From NCBI RefSeq assembly GCF_001562255.1, contig NZ_CP014301.1, forward strand, positions 1,922,001-1,986,000: a stretch of DNA of 64,000 bases, given 5' to 3'. The position numbers and the translations under genes were made by a program. Source of the stretch: Bosea sp. PAMC 26642 (lineage in GTDB: Bacteria > Pseudomonadota > Alphaproteobacteria > Rhizobiales > Beijerinckiaceae). Below, piece after piece: positions 25,353 through 35,027 of the stretch (the stretch's first letter is position 1; each line of letters begins with the position of its first letter). The notes beneath the pieces were generated by a model. It made no database searches. It saw only the letters and a program-made list of their open reading frames with translations, and had not been told where the DNA came from.

Positions 25353-28178
25353 CTACCCGAACGCGCCGATCTCGTGCTGGATCGCGCCCGAAATCTCGCG
25401 CAGCAAGGCAAAGCAGGTCGCCATCGGCGCCAGCACGTCGCGGTGCAGCGCCGCATAGGCGCCGCCCTCGCGCGGGCCCGGCGGCTCGCCGAAATCGAGC
25501 CCGATCGTCGGGTCTGGGTCGAGCGGGAAGATTTCGGCGAGCGCCGCAAGCGAGCCGGGAATGTCGAGCCGCAGGATGCGCTCCATCAGCGCCTCCCGCG
25601 TCAGCCCGGCACTGGGGCGGAAGTCCGGGATATGCGTCGCCGACAGCCAGATCCGGTGCATCACCGAAAGCCGCAGCGCATGCAGCGCCACGAGTCGCGC
25701 CGACATCTGCGGCGTCTCGACGGCGACAGCCTTCAGCTTCAGCCAGTCGGAGGACAGCCGCCAGAACAGCCGCCTGAGCGCGGGCGCGAGTTCGAGCCCG
25801 GCCAGCGCCTCGGCGACCGCCAGCAATTCGTCGCGACGGCCCTCGCGCTCCGTACGGCGGGCGCGGTCGAACCAGTTGCCGGGGTCGAGCGTGTCGAGAT
25901 AGGCCCGCAGCACGTCGAGATCGCTGTTGGCCATGGCGTGCTCGGCCAGCCTGTAGGCCCGCTCGAAGCGCTCGGAACGCTCGCGCAGCTGGTTGAACAG
26001 ATCCGGAGAGCGCGACGCTGCCTGGCCGATGCCGTGCACGCTGTTGGCGAGCCAGCCGAGCTGCTGCAGGATCGCGTTGTTGGGGATGGCGCGCAGTTCG
26101 CGCGGATGGCGGATGCGCGTCGGGCCGCCCGCATCGCTCTGGCGCGCGGCCGGGCGCGACCCGGTCTTGTCGAGCAAAGACGGGCCAAAGGTGCCGATCA
26201 GCGCGGCATAGCCGGGATCGTCGACCAGCGTCGTCATCTCCTCGCGCACGGTCTGGAAGAACTCCGTGGCGAAGTCGGGTTCGTCGTAGATTGGGTCGGC
26301 CGGCGCCTCACCGGGACTGTCGAACACAGCCTCGGCGATCCGCCCGATCGTCGCGGCGGCGAGCTGCGGCGTGCCGAACAGCAGATAGCCGTCGCTGCCC
26401 TGGAAGCTGGTCTCGCGCACAGTGGCGATTCCGGCTTTGGCGAACGCCTGTCGCGGCCAGGCCGGCTCCAGATAGGCGAGCCGGTCCTCCAGGCTGCCGG
26501 GATGGGCGCCGCGCCCGGCCGATTCGCCATGAGTGTCGAAGATCACCAGCTCGATCGCGGTCAGCCCGTAGCGCGTCAGCAACTCGGCGATGCGGATGCG
26601 CAGGCGCTCGACCCAGAAGGAAGCGGCGATCTGCCCGATATAGCGGCCGGAATCGGAATAGCCGAACTGGATGCAGAGCCGCCCATGCGTCTTGAGATAA
26701 TCGCGGAAATGCGGGCTGCGCAGCGCTTCGTCGATGATGCGCGGCCCCTGCTCCAGCGCGTCGGAGGTCTCGAACAGCGGCGAAATCTCGATCTTGTCGG
26801 CAATACCGAAGCGCCGCGCCAGCCAGAGCGCGCTGAGCAGCGTATAGCCGGTCTCGGTCTCGGCGATCAGGAAGCGGACCGGCCGCGTGCCGTCGATATG
26901 CTTCACGATCTGCGCGATCGTCATCATCATCCGCGTCGCCGAGGCACGCTCGGCCGCCAGCGCCCCGAAATCGACCGGCGTCGGCTCGACCTTGGCCAGA
27001 GCCGCATTGGCGGCGCTGAGGAAGGCCCGGCGCTGGGCCGGCTGGCTCGGCTCCTCGTCGAGAGGAATGACGCCGCGCATCGCGTTGTGAAGCTGCGAGG
27101 CGTTCAGCCGGAAATGCGGCAGCGCGATCGAGACGCCATGGGCGACGCAGCCGGCCCGCGCCAGGCATAAAGCCGTCGCGGTCGCCTCGTCGCTGCCGGC
27201 AGCCTCGATCGCCGTGTCGAGCGCAGCCAGCAGCCTCGACGCCTCCGGCAAGGCAGCCTCGCGCTCGCCGACGAGCGAAAGCGCAAAAGCCTGCAGCGCC
27301 GTCAGCGCCGGCTGCGAACTGATCGGCGGGGCAAGCGCCAGCTGCCGCTCGACCGCCGCGATGGCGGCCGCCACCATCTCCCGCACCTCGGCCGTCGCCG
27401 CGACTTCGGGCAGCTTCTCGAGCATACGCACGAACTGACCGCGCTTGGATTCGAGCCGATAACGCAGCGTGTCCCACCACCCGATATCGGTGCGCCCGTC
27501 GGTGTCGCAGCCGACCCAGGACGCGAGGATGAGCGGCTTTGGTGCAAGCTCGCGCCAACGGTCGGGCCAGCGCAGCCGCGCCGCGCTAAGCAATGCTGAG
27601 TTCAGCCGGTCGATCGCATCGCGCGCATGGCGCACGGCAAAGCGGGCCTGTTCGAACTCGTCCTGCAAGGTGATCTTGCCGTCGGGACGGAAGGTCAGGT
27701 CAGGCTCATCCATCACCGCAGCCGCGGCCGCGTCGCCGGAGGCGAGGCCCGCCAGCGCGTGCGCCAGGGTACGGGTCATCCCGAAGGTCGGATGGGCGGT
27801 ATAGACGGCTGCAAAGCGTGCGCGCGCCACCACGGCTCGAAAATGCTCGAAGGGAGACGCCTCGCGCTCGGACGCCTCGGCGAGCCGCTCGGCCACGGCG
27901 ACCAGCGCCGCATCGCCATCCTCGGTCAGCCCGACATAGTCGGCGGTTCGCGCCGCGCGCTCGCGCAGTGACTGCCGGCCGAGATGGCGCACCAGGTCGA
28001 GTGCGGCATCGAGCGTCAGCTCGCCGCGATCCATCCGGCGCGTCAGCCACAGCGTCACCCGTAGCACCGGGCTGCCGAATGGATCTTCCTGCGCATCGAT
28101 CCGCGCCTGGGCGATGGTGCCGAGAAGCTCCTGCGCGAGTGCCGCCGGTGTGATGATGTGGTTGGAACCGTCGGTCAT
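25353..28178 (-). CDS. Divergent phosphoenolpyruvate carboxylase-like protein
   Basis: A 941-residue protein with the overall layout of PEP carboxylase. His129 sits in VYTAHPTFGMTR where the family has TAHPTE. Later come GYSDSGRYIGQ (about 508, family GYSDSxKDxG), DTHGESAGRGAHPG (about 548, family FHGRGGxxGRGGxP) and TGSRPAARQ (about 672, family SRPxKR). Several PEP- and bicarbonate-binding positions are changed, so carboxylase activity is doubtful. The ATG with an AAGGGAGACAAGG site gives this start. No classical PEPC is in the window for comparison. Confidence 0.75.
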   Translation of the reverse strand: MTDGSNHIITPAALAQELLGTIAQARIDAQEDPFGSPVLRVTLWLTRRMDRGELTLDAALDLVRHLGRQSLRERAARTADYVGLTEDGDAALVAVAERLAEASEREASPFEHFRAVVARARFAAVYTAHPTFGMTRTLAHALAGLASGDAAAAAVMDEPDLTFRPDGKITLQDEFEQARFAVRHARDAIDRLNSALLSAARLRWPDRWRELAPKPLILASWVGCDTDGRTDIGWWDTLRYRLESKRGQFVRMLEKLPEVAATAEVREMVAAAIAAVERQLALAPPISSQPALTALQAFALSLVGEREAALPEASRLLAALDTAIEAAGSDEATATALCLARAGCVAHGVSIALPHFRLNASQLHNAMRGVIPLDEEPSQPAQRRAFLSAANAALAKVEPTPVDFGALAAERASATRMMMTIAQIVKHIDGTRPVRFLIAETETGYTLLSALWLARRFGIADKIEISPLFETSDALEQGPRIIDEALRSPHFRDYLKTHGRLCIQFGYSDSGRYIGQIAASFWVERLRIRIAELLTRYGLTAIELVIFDTHGESAGRGAHPGSLEDRLAYLEPAWPRQAFAKAGIATVRETSFQGSDGYLLFGTPQLAAATIGRIAEAVFDSPGEAPADPIYDEPDFATEFFQTVREEMTTLVDDPGYAALIGTFGPSLLDKTGSRPAARQSDAGGPTRIRHPRELRAIPNNAILQQLGWLANSVHGIGQAASRSPDLFNQLRERSERFERAYRLAEHAMANSDLDVLRAYLDTLDPGNWFDRARRTEREGRRDELLAVAEALAGLELAPALRRLFWRLSSDWLKLKAVAVETPQMSARLVALHALRLSVMHRIWLSATHIPDFRPSAGLTREALMERILRLDIPGSLAALAEIFPLDPDPTIGLDFGEPPGPREGGAYAALHRDVLAPMATCFALLREISGAIQHEIGAFG

Positions 28179-28268
28179 GGCCTTGTCTCCCTTGCGAGAG
28201 AGGCAAGGCAAGTTTCGGACCTGCGTCAAGCAGACAGCGAAGAGTTCAACGTCACGATGATCCGCCGC

Positions 28269-28415
28269 CGTCATTCCGGGGCTTCGCAAAGCGAAGAGCC
28301 CGGAACCCATAGCCGCTGCGTGCACCGGACGAAGCGCCAGCGCCGAGCGCTTTCTTCGACCCGACCTGTGTCTATGGATTCCGGGCTCGACCCTGCGGGT
28401 CGCCCCGGAATGACG
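28269..28415. repeat. Intergenic palindrome, 'CGTCATTCCGG' family, copy 3
   Basis: CGTCATTCCGGGGCTTCGC ... GAGCCCGGAACCCATAG faces CTATGGATTCCGGGCTCG ... CGCCCCGGAATGACG. It occupies the middle of the 280-base gap upstream of the PEPC-like gene. Confidence 0.9.
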
Positions 28416-28458
28416 AAGGTGCTTCTTGTGGGAACAGCTCGACCCCTGAGGTCGTGCC

Positions 28459-29163
28459 TTACACCCGCTTGGGGCTGTCCAATCCCCGCTGCACCGCCGG
28501 CCGCGCCAAGCCGCGTTCCAGCCAGGCCGGCACGTTCTTCAGGCTGGCATAATCGACGAGCCCGCCGGCATCGTAGAATCCGACGAGATTGCGGACCCAG
28601 CCCAGCAGAGAGATGTCGGCGATCGTGTACTCGTCGCCCATGATCCAGTCACGGCCGGCAAGCCTGGTCTCCAGCACGCCGAGCAGACGCTTGCTCTCGG
28701 CGACGTAGCGGTCGCGCGGGCGCTTGTCCTCATAGTCCTTGCCGGCGAATTTGTGGAAGAAGCCGAGCTGCCCGAAAATCGGGCCGACCGCGGCCATCTG
28801 GAACATCACCCACTGGATCGTCTCGTAGCGCTGCGCGGCGTCCTTGGGCAGGAGCTTGCCGGTCTTCTCGGCGAGATAGACCAGGATCGCGCCCGACTCG
28901 AACAGGCCGAACGGCTTGCCGCCCGGACCGTCGGGATCGATGATCGCGGGGATCTTGCCATTGGGGTTGAGCGACAGGAATTCCGGCCCCCACGTCTCGT
29001 TCTTGCCGATATCGATCAGATGCGGCTCATAGGGCAACCCGAGTTCCTCCAGCGCGATCGAGACCTTCACGCCATTGGGCGTCGGCAGCGAATAGAGCTG
29101 GATCCGGTCCGGATGCTGGGCCGGCAAGCGGCTGGTGATCGGAAAAGCGGAGAGATCGGTCAT
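28459..29163 (-). CDS. Glutathione S-transferase family protein (YfcG/YghU type)
   Basis: A 234-residue GST. The N-terminal thioredoxin-like domain has LYSLPTPNGVKVSIALEELG and the glutathione-contact motif NPNGKIPAIIDPDG with FESGAILVYLAEKTG. The helical domain has QMAAVGPIFGQLGFF and MGDEYTIADISLLGW. TPNGVKV is the signature of the nu-class disulfide reductases YfcG/YghU. It may reduce glutathione disulfides. No partner gene is adjacent. Confidence 0.9.
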   Translation of the reverse strand: MTDLSAFPITSRLPAQHPDRIQLYSLPTPNGVKVSIALEELGLPYEPHLIDIGKNETWGPEFLSLNPNGKIPAIIDPDGPGGKPFGLFESGAILVYLAEKTGKLLPKDAAQRYETIQWVMFQMAAVGPIFGQLGFFHKFAGKDYEDKRPRDRYVAESKRLLGVLETRLAGRDWIMGDEYTIADISLLGWVRNLVGFYDAGGLVDYASLKNVPAWLERGLARPAVQRGLDSPKRV

Positions 29164-29411
29164 AGGCAGGCCCTCATGGCTGAGACGCAAGGTGCGCCGC
29201 GTGGCGGTATACTGCCCCGCAAGCTATGGCGTGCGGACCACGGTACAAGGCTGCATCGCTGCAAACGCCGACATGCGAATGGCGCGACGCCTGCTGCCAT
29301 GCGCGGCGGGAAGCCCTGCCCCGGAGCCCGCCCCCTTGCCGGCCGGCCGCCGCCGCCTCCATAGCGAGGCAGCACCGCGCGATCCATCGGCGTTAGCCCC
29401 GAAAGCTCCTC

Positions 29412-30353
29412 GTGACCCAAGCCCCCTCCCCAGCTGCGGATGATGCATCGGCGGCTGCCGCAGCGCGCCGGCGGCTTCTGCTCGGCCTCGCCTGCGGGCT
29501 CGGCACGAGCCTGATCTGGGGCGTCCAGTCGGTGGTCTCGCGCCAATCCGTCGCCGACGGCATGACGGCGGCCGACGTCACCATCCTGCGCTTCGCAGTC
29601 GCCTCGCTGCTGTTGCTGCCGATCGCATTGCGCCGGATGCGGCCCTTCCCCGTCGGCCGGCTTGGCTGGCCGCGCGCCCTGATCCTGACAGGGCTGGTCG
29701 GGGCGCCCTATGGGCTGTTGCTGGTGGCGGGCTCGGCCTTCGCGCCAGCGCTCCATACCTCCACGATCGCGCCCGGCCTCATCCCCGTCTTCACCGCCAT
29801 TCTCGCCTACGCGATGACGGGAGAGCGTGCGGGCCCGATGCGGCTGGCCGGGCTGGCGCTGGTGCTGGCCGGCATCGGCGCCTTCTCATGGCAGGCGCTG
29901 GGCCATGCGCCGGAGTATCCCGACGCCTGGATCGGCGATCTGTTCTTCGTCACCAATGCGCTGCTGTGGTCACTCTTCGGCCTGCTGGCGCGGCGCTGGG
30001 ACGCGAACGCGATCGACGTCACCATCGTGACCTGCCTGCTCTCGCTGGCCGTGCTGCCCGTCTTCGCGTTGACCATGCCGATCAGGCTCGGCGAGGCCGC
30101 CTGGCAGGCCGTGGCGTTGCAAGCGGTCTACCAGGGCGCGCTGGTCGGGGTCGCCGCCCTGTTCCTCTACACCCAGAGCGTGATCCTGCTAGGCGCGGCG
30201 CGCGCGACCCTGTTCCTGCCGCTCAACCCGGCCATCACCGCGCTGGCCGGCGTAGTCCTGCTCGGCGAATATCCATCCGGAGCCGAGATCGCCGGAATGG
30301 TGCTGGTGATCGTCGGAATGACCGTCGCACTGCGCTCGCCGAGCGTGGCCTGA
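29412..30353 (+). CDS. EamA/DMT-family transporter
   Basis: A 313-residue protein with about ten membrane helices in two EamA repeats (GTSLIWGVQSVVSRQSV ... and GDLFFVTNALLWSLFGLLAR ...). The family exports amino acids, nucleosides or other metabolites. The start is a GTG. It converges with the xanthine phosphoribosyltransferase gene, 6 bases apart. The 248-base gap before it (29164-29411) shows no other gene. Confidence 0.88.
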   Translation: MTQAPSPAADDASAAAAARRRLLLGLACGLGTSLIWGVQSVVSRQSVADGMTAADVTILRFAVASLLLLPIALRRMRPFPVGRLGWPRALILTGLVGAPYGLLLVAGSAFAPALHTSTIAPGLIPVFTAILAYAMTGERAGPMRLAGLALVLAGIGAFSWQALGHAPEYPDAWIGDLFFVTNALLWSLFGLLARRWDANAIDVTIVTCLLSLAVLPVFALTMPIRLGEAAWQAVALQAVYQGALVGVAALFLYTQSVILLGAARATLFLPLNPAITALAGVVLLGEYPSGAEIAGMVLVIVGMTVALRSPSVA

Positions 30354-30359
30354 AGCCGC

Positions 30360-30869
30360 TCAGCCCTTTTGGTCCTTGGCGATCGGCTCGACGTAAGCCA
30401 GCCCCATGTCCCAGGGGAAATAGATCCAGGTATCCTGGCTGACCTCGGTGACGAAGGTGTCCACCGTCGGCACGCCGGCGGGCTTGGCGTAGACGGTCGC
30501 GAAATGGGCGTTCGGCAGCATCTCGCGCACGACGCGGGCGGTCTTGCCGGTGTCGGTCAGGTCGTCGACGACGAGCACGCCCTTGCCCCGGCCGTCGCCG
30601 ATCGCCTTGATCGAAGGCGCGACGTCCTTCAGCACCTTGAGCTCGGACTGGTTCTTGTAGTCGTGATAGCTCGCGACGCAGACCGTCTCGATCAGCCTCA
30701 AGCCAAGCTCCCGGCAGATGATTGCTGCCGGCACGAGGCCGCCTCGCGTGATGCAGACGATCGCCTCGAACGGACCCTTCTCGGCCAGCCGCCAGGCGAG
30801 AGCGCGCGCATCGCGATGGAACTGATCCCAGGACACCGGGAAGGCCTTGCTGGAAGTCGGTTCGGCCAT
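30360..30869 (-). CDS. gpt: Xanthine phosphoribosyltransferase
   Basis: A 169-residue type I phosphoribosyltransferase. The PRPP loop is [14 protein letters not shown] near residue 105, [18 protein letters not shown] lies near residue 42, and the hood ends with WIYFPWDMG. This is the enterobacterial Gpt pattern and converts xanthine or guanine to the nucleotide for salvage. The start MAEPTSSK was chosen over an in-frame ATG 81 bases upstream. Confidence 0.92.
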   Translation of the reverse strand: MAEPTSSKAFPVSWDQFHRDARALAWRLAEKGPFEAIVCITRGGLVPAAIICRELGLRLIETVCVASYHDYKNQSELKVLKDVAPSIKAIGDGRGKGVLVVDDLTDTGKTARVVREMLPNAHFATVYAKPAGVPTVDTFVTEVSQDTWIYFPWDMGLAYVEPIAKDQKG

Positions 30870-30986
30870 GGCGGGCGTCCTGCGCTCGATAGGGATGGGA
30901 CGTCCGGCAAACCGCATCTCGCGCCCCTGCGCAAGATGCGGCGAGATCATGTCCCCATCTCTCCGCGCAGGCAGGGTAGCGACGTC

Positions 30987-31751
30987 TTAAAGCGCCAGCT
31001 TGGCACGCTCCGCGACGATCATGTCATTCACGGCCGCCATCGCCTCTGCGAGCTTCCCGGCATCGCGTGAGCGCACCACGATATTGGTGTCCGGGCCCGT
31101 CTCCGACCAGAACGGATAGGAGCCGATGGAGGTGTCGGGATGGGCCTTGGCGACGGCGGCGAGCGCGGTTCCGATATCGCCCTCCCGCAGCCCGGCGCGC
31201 ACGGTATCCGACAAGACCTTGACGCCCGTCTTCAGCGTGGGCGCGACGACGTCGAGCATCGCCTGCATGATCGAGGGCACGCCCGCCATCACATAGACAT
31301 TGCCGATGTTGAAGCCCGGTGCCTTCGAGACCGAGTTGGCGATCAGATCTGCGCCGGCCGGAATCCGTGCCATCCGCATCCGAGCCTCGTTGAGCTGGTC
31401 GGGCGGGAAACGTTCGGCCAGCATCGCCACCGCGCGCGGATCATGGTCGATGGTCACGCCGAAGGCGGCCGCAACCGAATCGGCCGTGATGTCGTCATGG
31501 GTCGGCCCGATGCCGCCGGTGGTGAAGACGTAGGTATAGCGCCCCCGCAGCGAGTTCAGCGCCGCCACGATTTCGTCGGTGAGGTCCGGTACGACCCTGA
31601 CCTCGCGCAGTTCGATGCCGATATTGGTCAGGTATTCGGCGATGTAGCCGATATTCTTGTCCTTGGTCCGGCCCGAGAGGATCTCGTCGCCGATCACCAG
31701 GATGGCAGCGGTGACGAGCGTCGTCTCGGAAATAGCCTCGCGCTCGCTCAT
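30987..31751 (-). CDS. CinA N-terminal-type molybdopterin-binding domain protein
   Basis: A 254-residue protein of the MoaB/Mog-like domain found at the N-terminus of CinA (COG1058). LVIGDEILSGRTKDKN near residue 18 and TTGGIGPTHDDITADSV near residue 78 are the conserved ligand-binding motifs. In CinA this part acts on ADP-ribose or related pyrophosphates. The amidase half of CinA is a separate gene at 32790. An alternative ATG lies 24 bases upstream. Confidence 0.88.
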   Translation of the reverse strand: MSEREAISETTLVTAAILVIGDEILSGRTKDKNIGYIAEYLTNIGIELREVRVVPDLTDEIVAALNSLRGRYTYVFTTGGIGPTHDDITADSVAAAFGVTIDHDPRAVAMLAERFPPDQLNEARMRMARIPAGADLIANSVSKAPGFNIGNVYVMAGVPSIMQAMLDVVAPTLKTGVKVLSDTVRAGLREGDIGTALAAVAKAHPDTSIGSYPFWSETGPDTNIVVRSRDAGKLAEAMAAVNDMIVAERAKLAL

Positions 31752-31868
31752 GACCGTCAGTCCCTTGTGCGGCATCCCGCGATCCTGGCGACACGCCGAA
31801 TCCGATATCGATCGTAGAACTAAGGGGTTGCCGGCGCCGGCTCAAGTGCGGGCCAGCCTCCAGGCGGC

Positions 31869-32723
31869 TCAGCCTGCCGGCTTGCGCTCGAAGACAAGAT
31901 TCAAGCGCGTCTGCGCAATCAGGCTGTAGCCGCAGGAAACCAGCAGGGCCACGAGATCCATCTGCCAGCGCTCGCGCGAATCCTCGATGACGATGAACCC
32001 CGGCCACAGGCTTTCGGGCGCATCGCGCAGGAAAGGTTCGAGGATCAGGTCCTCCGCCCCCTCGACATCGAGCTTGATCGCATCGAGACGGTCATAGCCC
32101 TCGCTCTCCATCAGCGCGAGCAGGGTCGTCGCCCTGACCCGGATCGTGCTGCCGGCGCTGGAGCGCAAGATACGGACGCTCGATTCGCCGCGATTGGCCG
32201 GGTCGAGGAACAGCGTCAGCTCGCCCGGCTTGTCGGCGAGCGCGCAGGCCATGGCTTTGATCGTCCCGAACGGGTTCTGCGCGATGTTGAAGGCCAAACG
32301 CGCGAACACCTCCGGCTGTGGTTCGACGGCGAGGATGCGCGCGCTCGGGCCGGCCTTGGCCGCGACGAACAGCGAATAGGCGCCGATATTCGCCCCGATA
32401 TCGATGAAACGGAAACCCTCGCGCAGGCGGTCGGCCAGCAGATCGCGCTCCAGCGGATCGAAATATTGCGGCGTGAACAGCACCCGCTTCTCGCAGACAT
32501 TGCCCTCGGGATAGAGCCGCATCCGCGCGCCCAGCGATTCGATGTCGACCGGTGCGCCATCGAGCGTACGCAAGCCAAGGCGGCGCAGCGCATAGGCGAC
32601 CTTGCGGCCGAGGAAGCTGTCGGGCGCGGCGCGCGTCCAGCCGATCAGCCGGGCAAGCGCGCGGCGCGGGGCAAAGGCACCGAAAGGCAGATCTTCGGCG
32701 GGCGATTGGTCGATGATGGCCAT
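31869..32723 (-). CDS. FkbM-family methyltransferase
   Basis: A 284-residue SAM-dependent methyltransferase. The SAM motif is FRFIDIGANIGAYSLFVA near residue 105, with AVEPQPEVFARL next and the late motif DAIKLDVEGAEDLILEPFL near residue 215. FkbM proteins often O-methylate sugars or lipids. It lies between the two CinA-like genes on the same strand. Confidence 0.88.
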   Translation of the reverse strand: MAIIDQSPAEDLPFGAFAPRRALARLIGWTRAAPDSFLGRKVAYALRRLGLRTLDGAPVDIESLGARMRLYPEGNVCEKRVLFTPQYFDPLERDLLADRLREGFRFIDIGANIGAYSLFVAAKAGPSARILAVEPQPEVFARLAFNIAQNPFGTIKAMACALADKPGELTLFLDPANRGESSVRILRSSAGSTIRVRATTLLALMESEGYDRLDAIKLDVEGAEDLILEPFLRDAPESLWPGFIVIEDSRERWQMDLVALLVSCGYSLIAQTRLNLVFERKPAG

Positions 32724-32789
32724 GGGGGCGCGTGATACACCTCGCAACGGCCGCACGCCAGCACCATCGGAGCCGGCTCGCCGGCTCGC

Positions 32790-33266
32790 CTACAGCTTGT
32801 CCTTCAGAAGCCGCAGGGCAGCAGAGGCGAAGACACGCATGTTTTCCACCCGGTCGGAGGAACCCGTCTCGATGGTCAGGACTGCCTCGACCGGCCCCGA
32901 CACCGCCAGGCAGCTATGACCCGCAGCATCGCCGTAACGGTTGCCGGACGGCCCGGCCGCTCCGGTTTCCGCCAGCCCCCAGGTCGCGCCGAAGCGCTCG
33001 CGCAGTCTGCGGGCGAGCAGTTGCGCATAGGGTTCGCTGGACGAGCGGATGCCGGCCATGTCCTCGACCGAAATACCCATCAGCCCCTCGCGCGCGCTCA
33101 TCGTATAGACGACCGCACCGCTGACGAAGAAAGCCGAAGCGCCCGGCTGGGCCAGCAGCGCCGCCGCGATCAGGCCCCCGGCCGAGGATTCCGCAACCGC
33201 GACCGTCTCGCCGCGTGCGCGAAGGCGCTCTCCGACCTGACCCGCCAGCTCCAGCAAACCCTGCAT
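32790..33266 (-). CDS. CinA C-terminal family amidohydrolase (PncC)
   Basis: A 158-residue stand-alone CinA C-terminal domain. AVAESSAGGLIAAALLAQPG near residue 24 carries the catalytic Ser, FVSGAVVYTMSAREGLMGI follows, and WGLAETGAAGPSGNRYG is the third motif. The family deamidates NMN to nicotinate mononucleotide. A GAGGAAGCG ribosome site sets the start. Confidence 0.88.
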   Translation of the reverse strand: MQGLLELAGQVGERLRARGETVAVAESSAGGLIAAALLAQPGASAFFVSGAVVYTMSAREGLMGISVEDMAGIRSSSEPYAQLLARRLRERFGATWGLAETGAAGPSGNRYGDAAGHSCLAVSGPVEAVLTIETGSSDRVENMRVFASAALRLLKDKL

Positions 33267-33374
33267 CGCTTCCTCGCCGTTCGACACCTGTTGCGGCTGG
33301 CGCCTTGCACGATCCGCCAAACCCAATAGATATGACCGCAAGGACGGCGGGCGCCATCATATTCGGCTGAACAC

Positions 33375-34199
33375 ATGACATTCGACGAAACCCTCGGACG
33401 ATCGCGCTCGCGTGATCCCGTCATCAAGCTGCATGGCCCCGAGGCCTTCGCGGCCATGCGCAAGGCCGGCCAGTTGACGGCTCGGGGGCTCGACATGCTG
33501 GGCGAGCACGTCAGGCCCGGCGTGACGACGCAGCGCCTCGACGATCTCGCCTTCCAGTTCGCCATGGACAACGGCGCCTATCCCGCGACCCTCTTCTACC
33601 GCGGCTACACCAAATCGATCTGCACCTCGATCAACCATGTCGTCTGCCACGGCATTCCCGACGACAAGCCGCTGCGCGAAGGCGACATCCTCAACATCGA
33701 CTACACGCTCATCGTCGATGGCTGGCACGGCGATTCGAGCCGGATGTATGGCGTCGGCGACATCCCCCGCAAGGCGGAACGGCTGGTCGAGATCACCTAT
33801 GAAAGCCTGCTGCGCGGCATCAAGGCGGTTCGCCCGGGCGGCACGACCGGCGATATCGGCTTTGCGATCCAGCGCTATGCCGAAGCCGAGCGCTGCTCGG
33901 TGGTGCGCGATTTTTGCGGCCACGGGCTCGGCCAGGTCTTCCATGACGCGCCCAACATCCTCCACTATGGCAGCCCCGGCGAAGGCCCGCAGCTGAAGCC
34001 GGGTATGCTTTTCACCATCGAACCGATGCTGAACGCTGGCAAGGCGGGGGTGAAGGTGCTCTCCGACGGCTGGACGGCCGTGACCCGCGACCGTTCGCTC
34101 TCGGCCCAGTTCGAGCACACGATCGGCGTCACCGATACCGGCTGCGAGATCTTCACGCTCTCGCCGGCCGGCCGCGACAATCCGCTCGCGGCCGGCTGA
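33375..34199 (+). CDS. map: Methionine aminopeptidase, type I
   Basis: A 274-residue type I MetAP that removes the initiator Met from nascent proteins. Metal-binding and catalytic residues are in [11 protein letters not shown] (His), [18 protein letters not shown] (Asp), [14 protein letters not shown] (His), FTIEPML (Glu) and [10 protein letters not shown] (Glu). Its stop codon overlaps the radC start (TGATG), so map and radC are co-translated. Confidence 0.96.
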   Translation: MTFDETLGRSRSRDPVIKLHGPEAFAAMRKAGQLTARGLDMLGEHVRPGVTTQRLDDLAFQFAMDNGAYPATLFYRGYTKSICTSINHVVCHGIPDDKPLREGDILNIDYTLIVDGWHGDSSRMYGVGDIPRKAERLVEITYESLLRGIKAVRPGGTTGDIGFAIQRYAEAERCSVVRDFCGHGLGQVFHDAPNILHYGSPGEGPQLKPGMLFTIEPMLNAGKAGVKVLSDGWTAVTRDRSLSAQFEHTIGVTDTGCEIFTLSPAGRDNPLAAG

Positions 34200-34936
34200 T
34201 GCAGGGCGGCGGCAAGCGCGCGGGCGGCGTCGGATCGCCTCCAACCATTGCCGAAGACAGCCCCGCCCCGCATTATCACGGCCATCGCGACCGGCTGCGC
34301 GCCCGCTTCCATGAGACCGGCGGCGATGCCCTGCCCGATTACGAACTGCTGGAACTGCTGCTGTTCCGTTCGATTCCGCAGCGCGACGTCAAGCCTCTGG
34401 CCAAAGACCTGATCCAGCGCTTCGGCTCCTTCGCCGAGGTGCTCGGCGCGCCGATCTCCCGGCTGACCGAGATCAAGGGCATCGGCCCGGGCGTGGCGCT
34501 CGATCTCAAGATCGTCGAGGCATCGCTGCGGCGCATGGCCAAGGGCGCCATCGCGAAGCGGCCGGTGCTGTCGTCATGGTCGGCGGTGCTCGACTATTGC
34601 CGCATGGCGATGGCCTTCGCCGAGCGCGAGCAGTTCCGCATCCTCTTTCTCGACAAGAAGAACGCCGTCATCGCCGATGAGGTGCAGCAGACCGGCACGG
34701 TCGACCACACGCCGGTCTATCCGCGCGAGGTGATGCGCCGGGCGCTGGAACTCTCGGCCTCGGCGGTCATTCTGGTCCACAACCATCCCTCGGGCGATCC
34801 GACACCATCGGGCGCCGACGTGAGGATGACCCGCGAACTCATTGATATCGCGAAGCCCCTGGGCATTGCGATCCACGACCACGTTATCGTCGGACGCGAC
34901 GGGCACGCCAGCTTCCGCGGCCTCGGATTGATCTAG
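34199..34936 (+). CDS. radC: RadC-family JAB/MPN protein
   Basis: A 245-residue RadC. The N-terminal helix-hairpin-helix part has [20 protein letters not shown] and the JAMM motif is [17 protein letters not shown] near residue 195. The historical DNA-repair role of RadC is not well supported; the fold suggests a metalloprotease or isopeptidase-like activity. It is coupled to map. Confidence 0.94.
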   Translation: MQGGGKRAGGVGSPPTIAEDSPAPHYHGHRDRLRARFHETGGDALPDYELLELLLFRSIPQRDVKPLAKDLIQRFGSFAEVLGAPISRLTEIKGIGPGVALDLKIVEASLRRMAKGAIAKRPVLSSWSAVLDYCRMAMAFAEREQFRILFLDKKNAVIADEVQQTGTVDHTPVYPREVMRRALELSASAVILVHNHPSGDPTPSGADVRMTRELIDIAKPLGIAIHDHVIVGRDGHASFRGLGLI

Positions 34937-35027
34937 GCTCGACCGCCCAAGAAAGAGGCACCTCAGCCAAAGGGCGCGGCAACAGCCCCCTTTCCGAACG
35001 CTCGCGAATAGGAATAGGCTGATCCAA

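Noticed and set aside
23502..27170. Plus-strand open frame of 1222 codons
   Set aside because: It lies antisense to the acyl-CoA synthetase and PEPC-like genes, is Arg/His/Gln-rich without any domain, and is a known artefact of GC-rich codon use.
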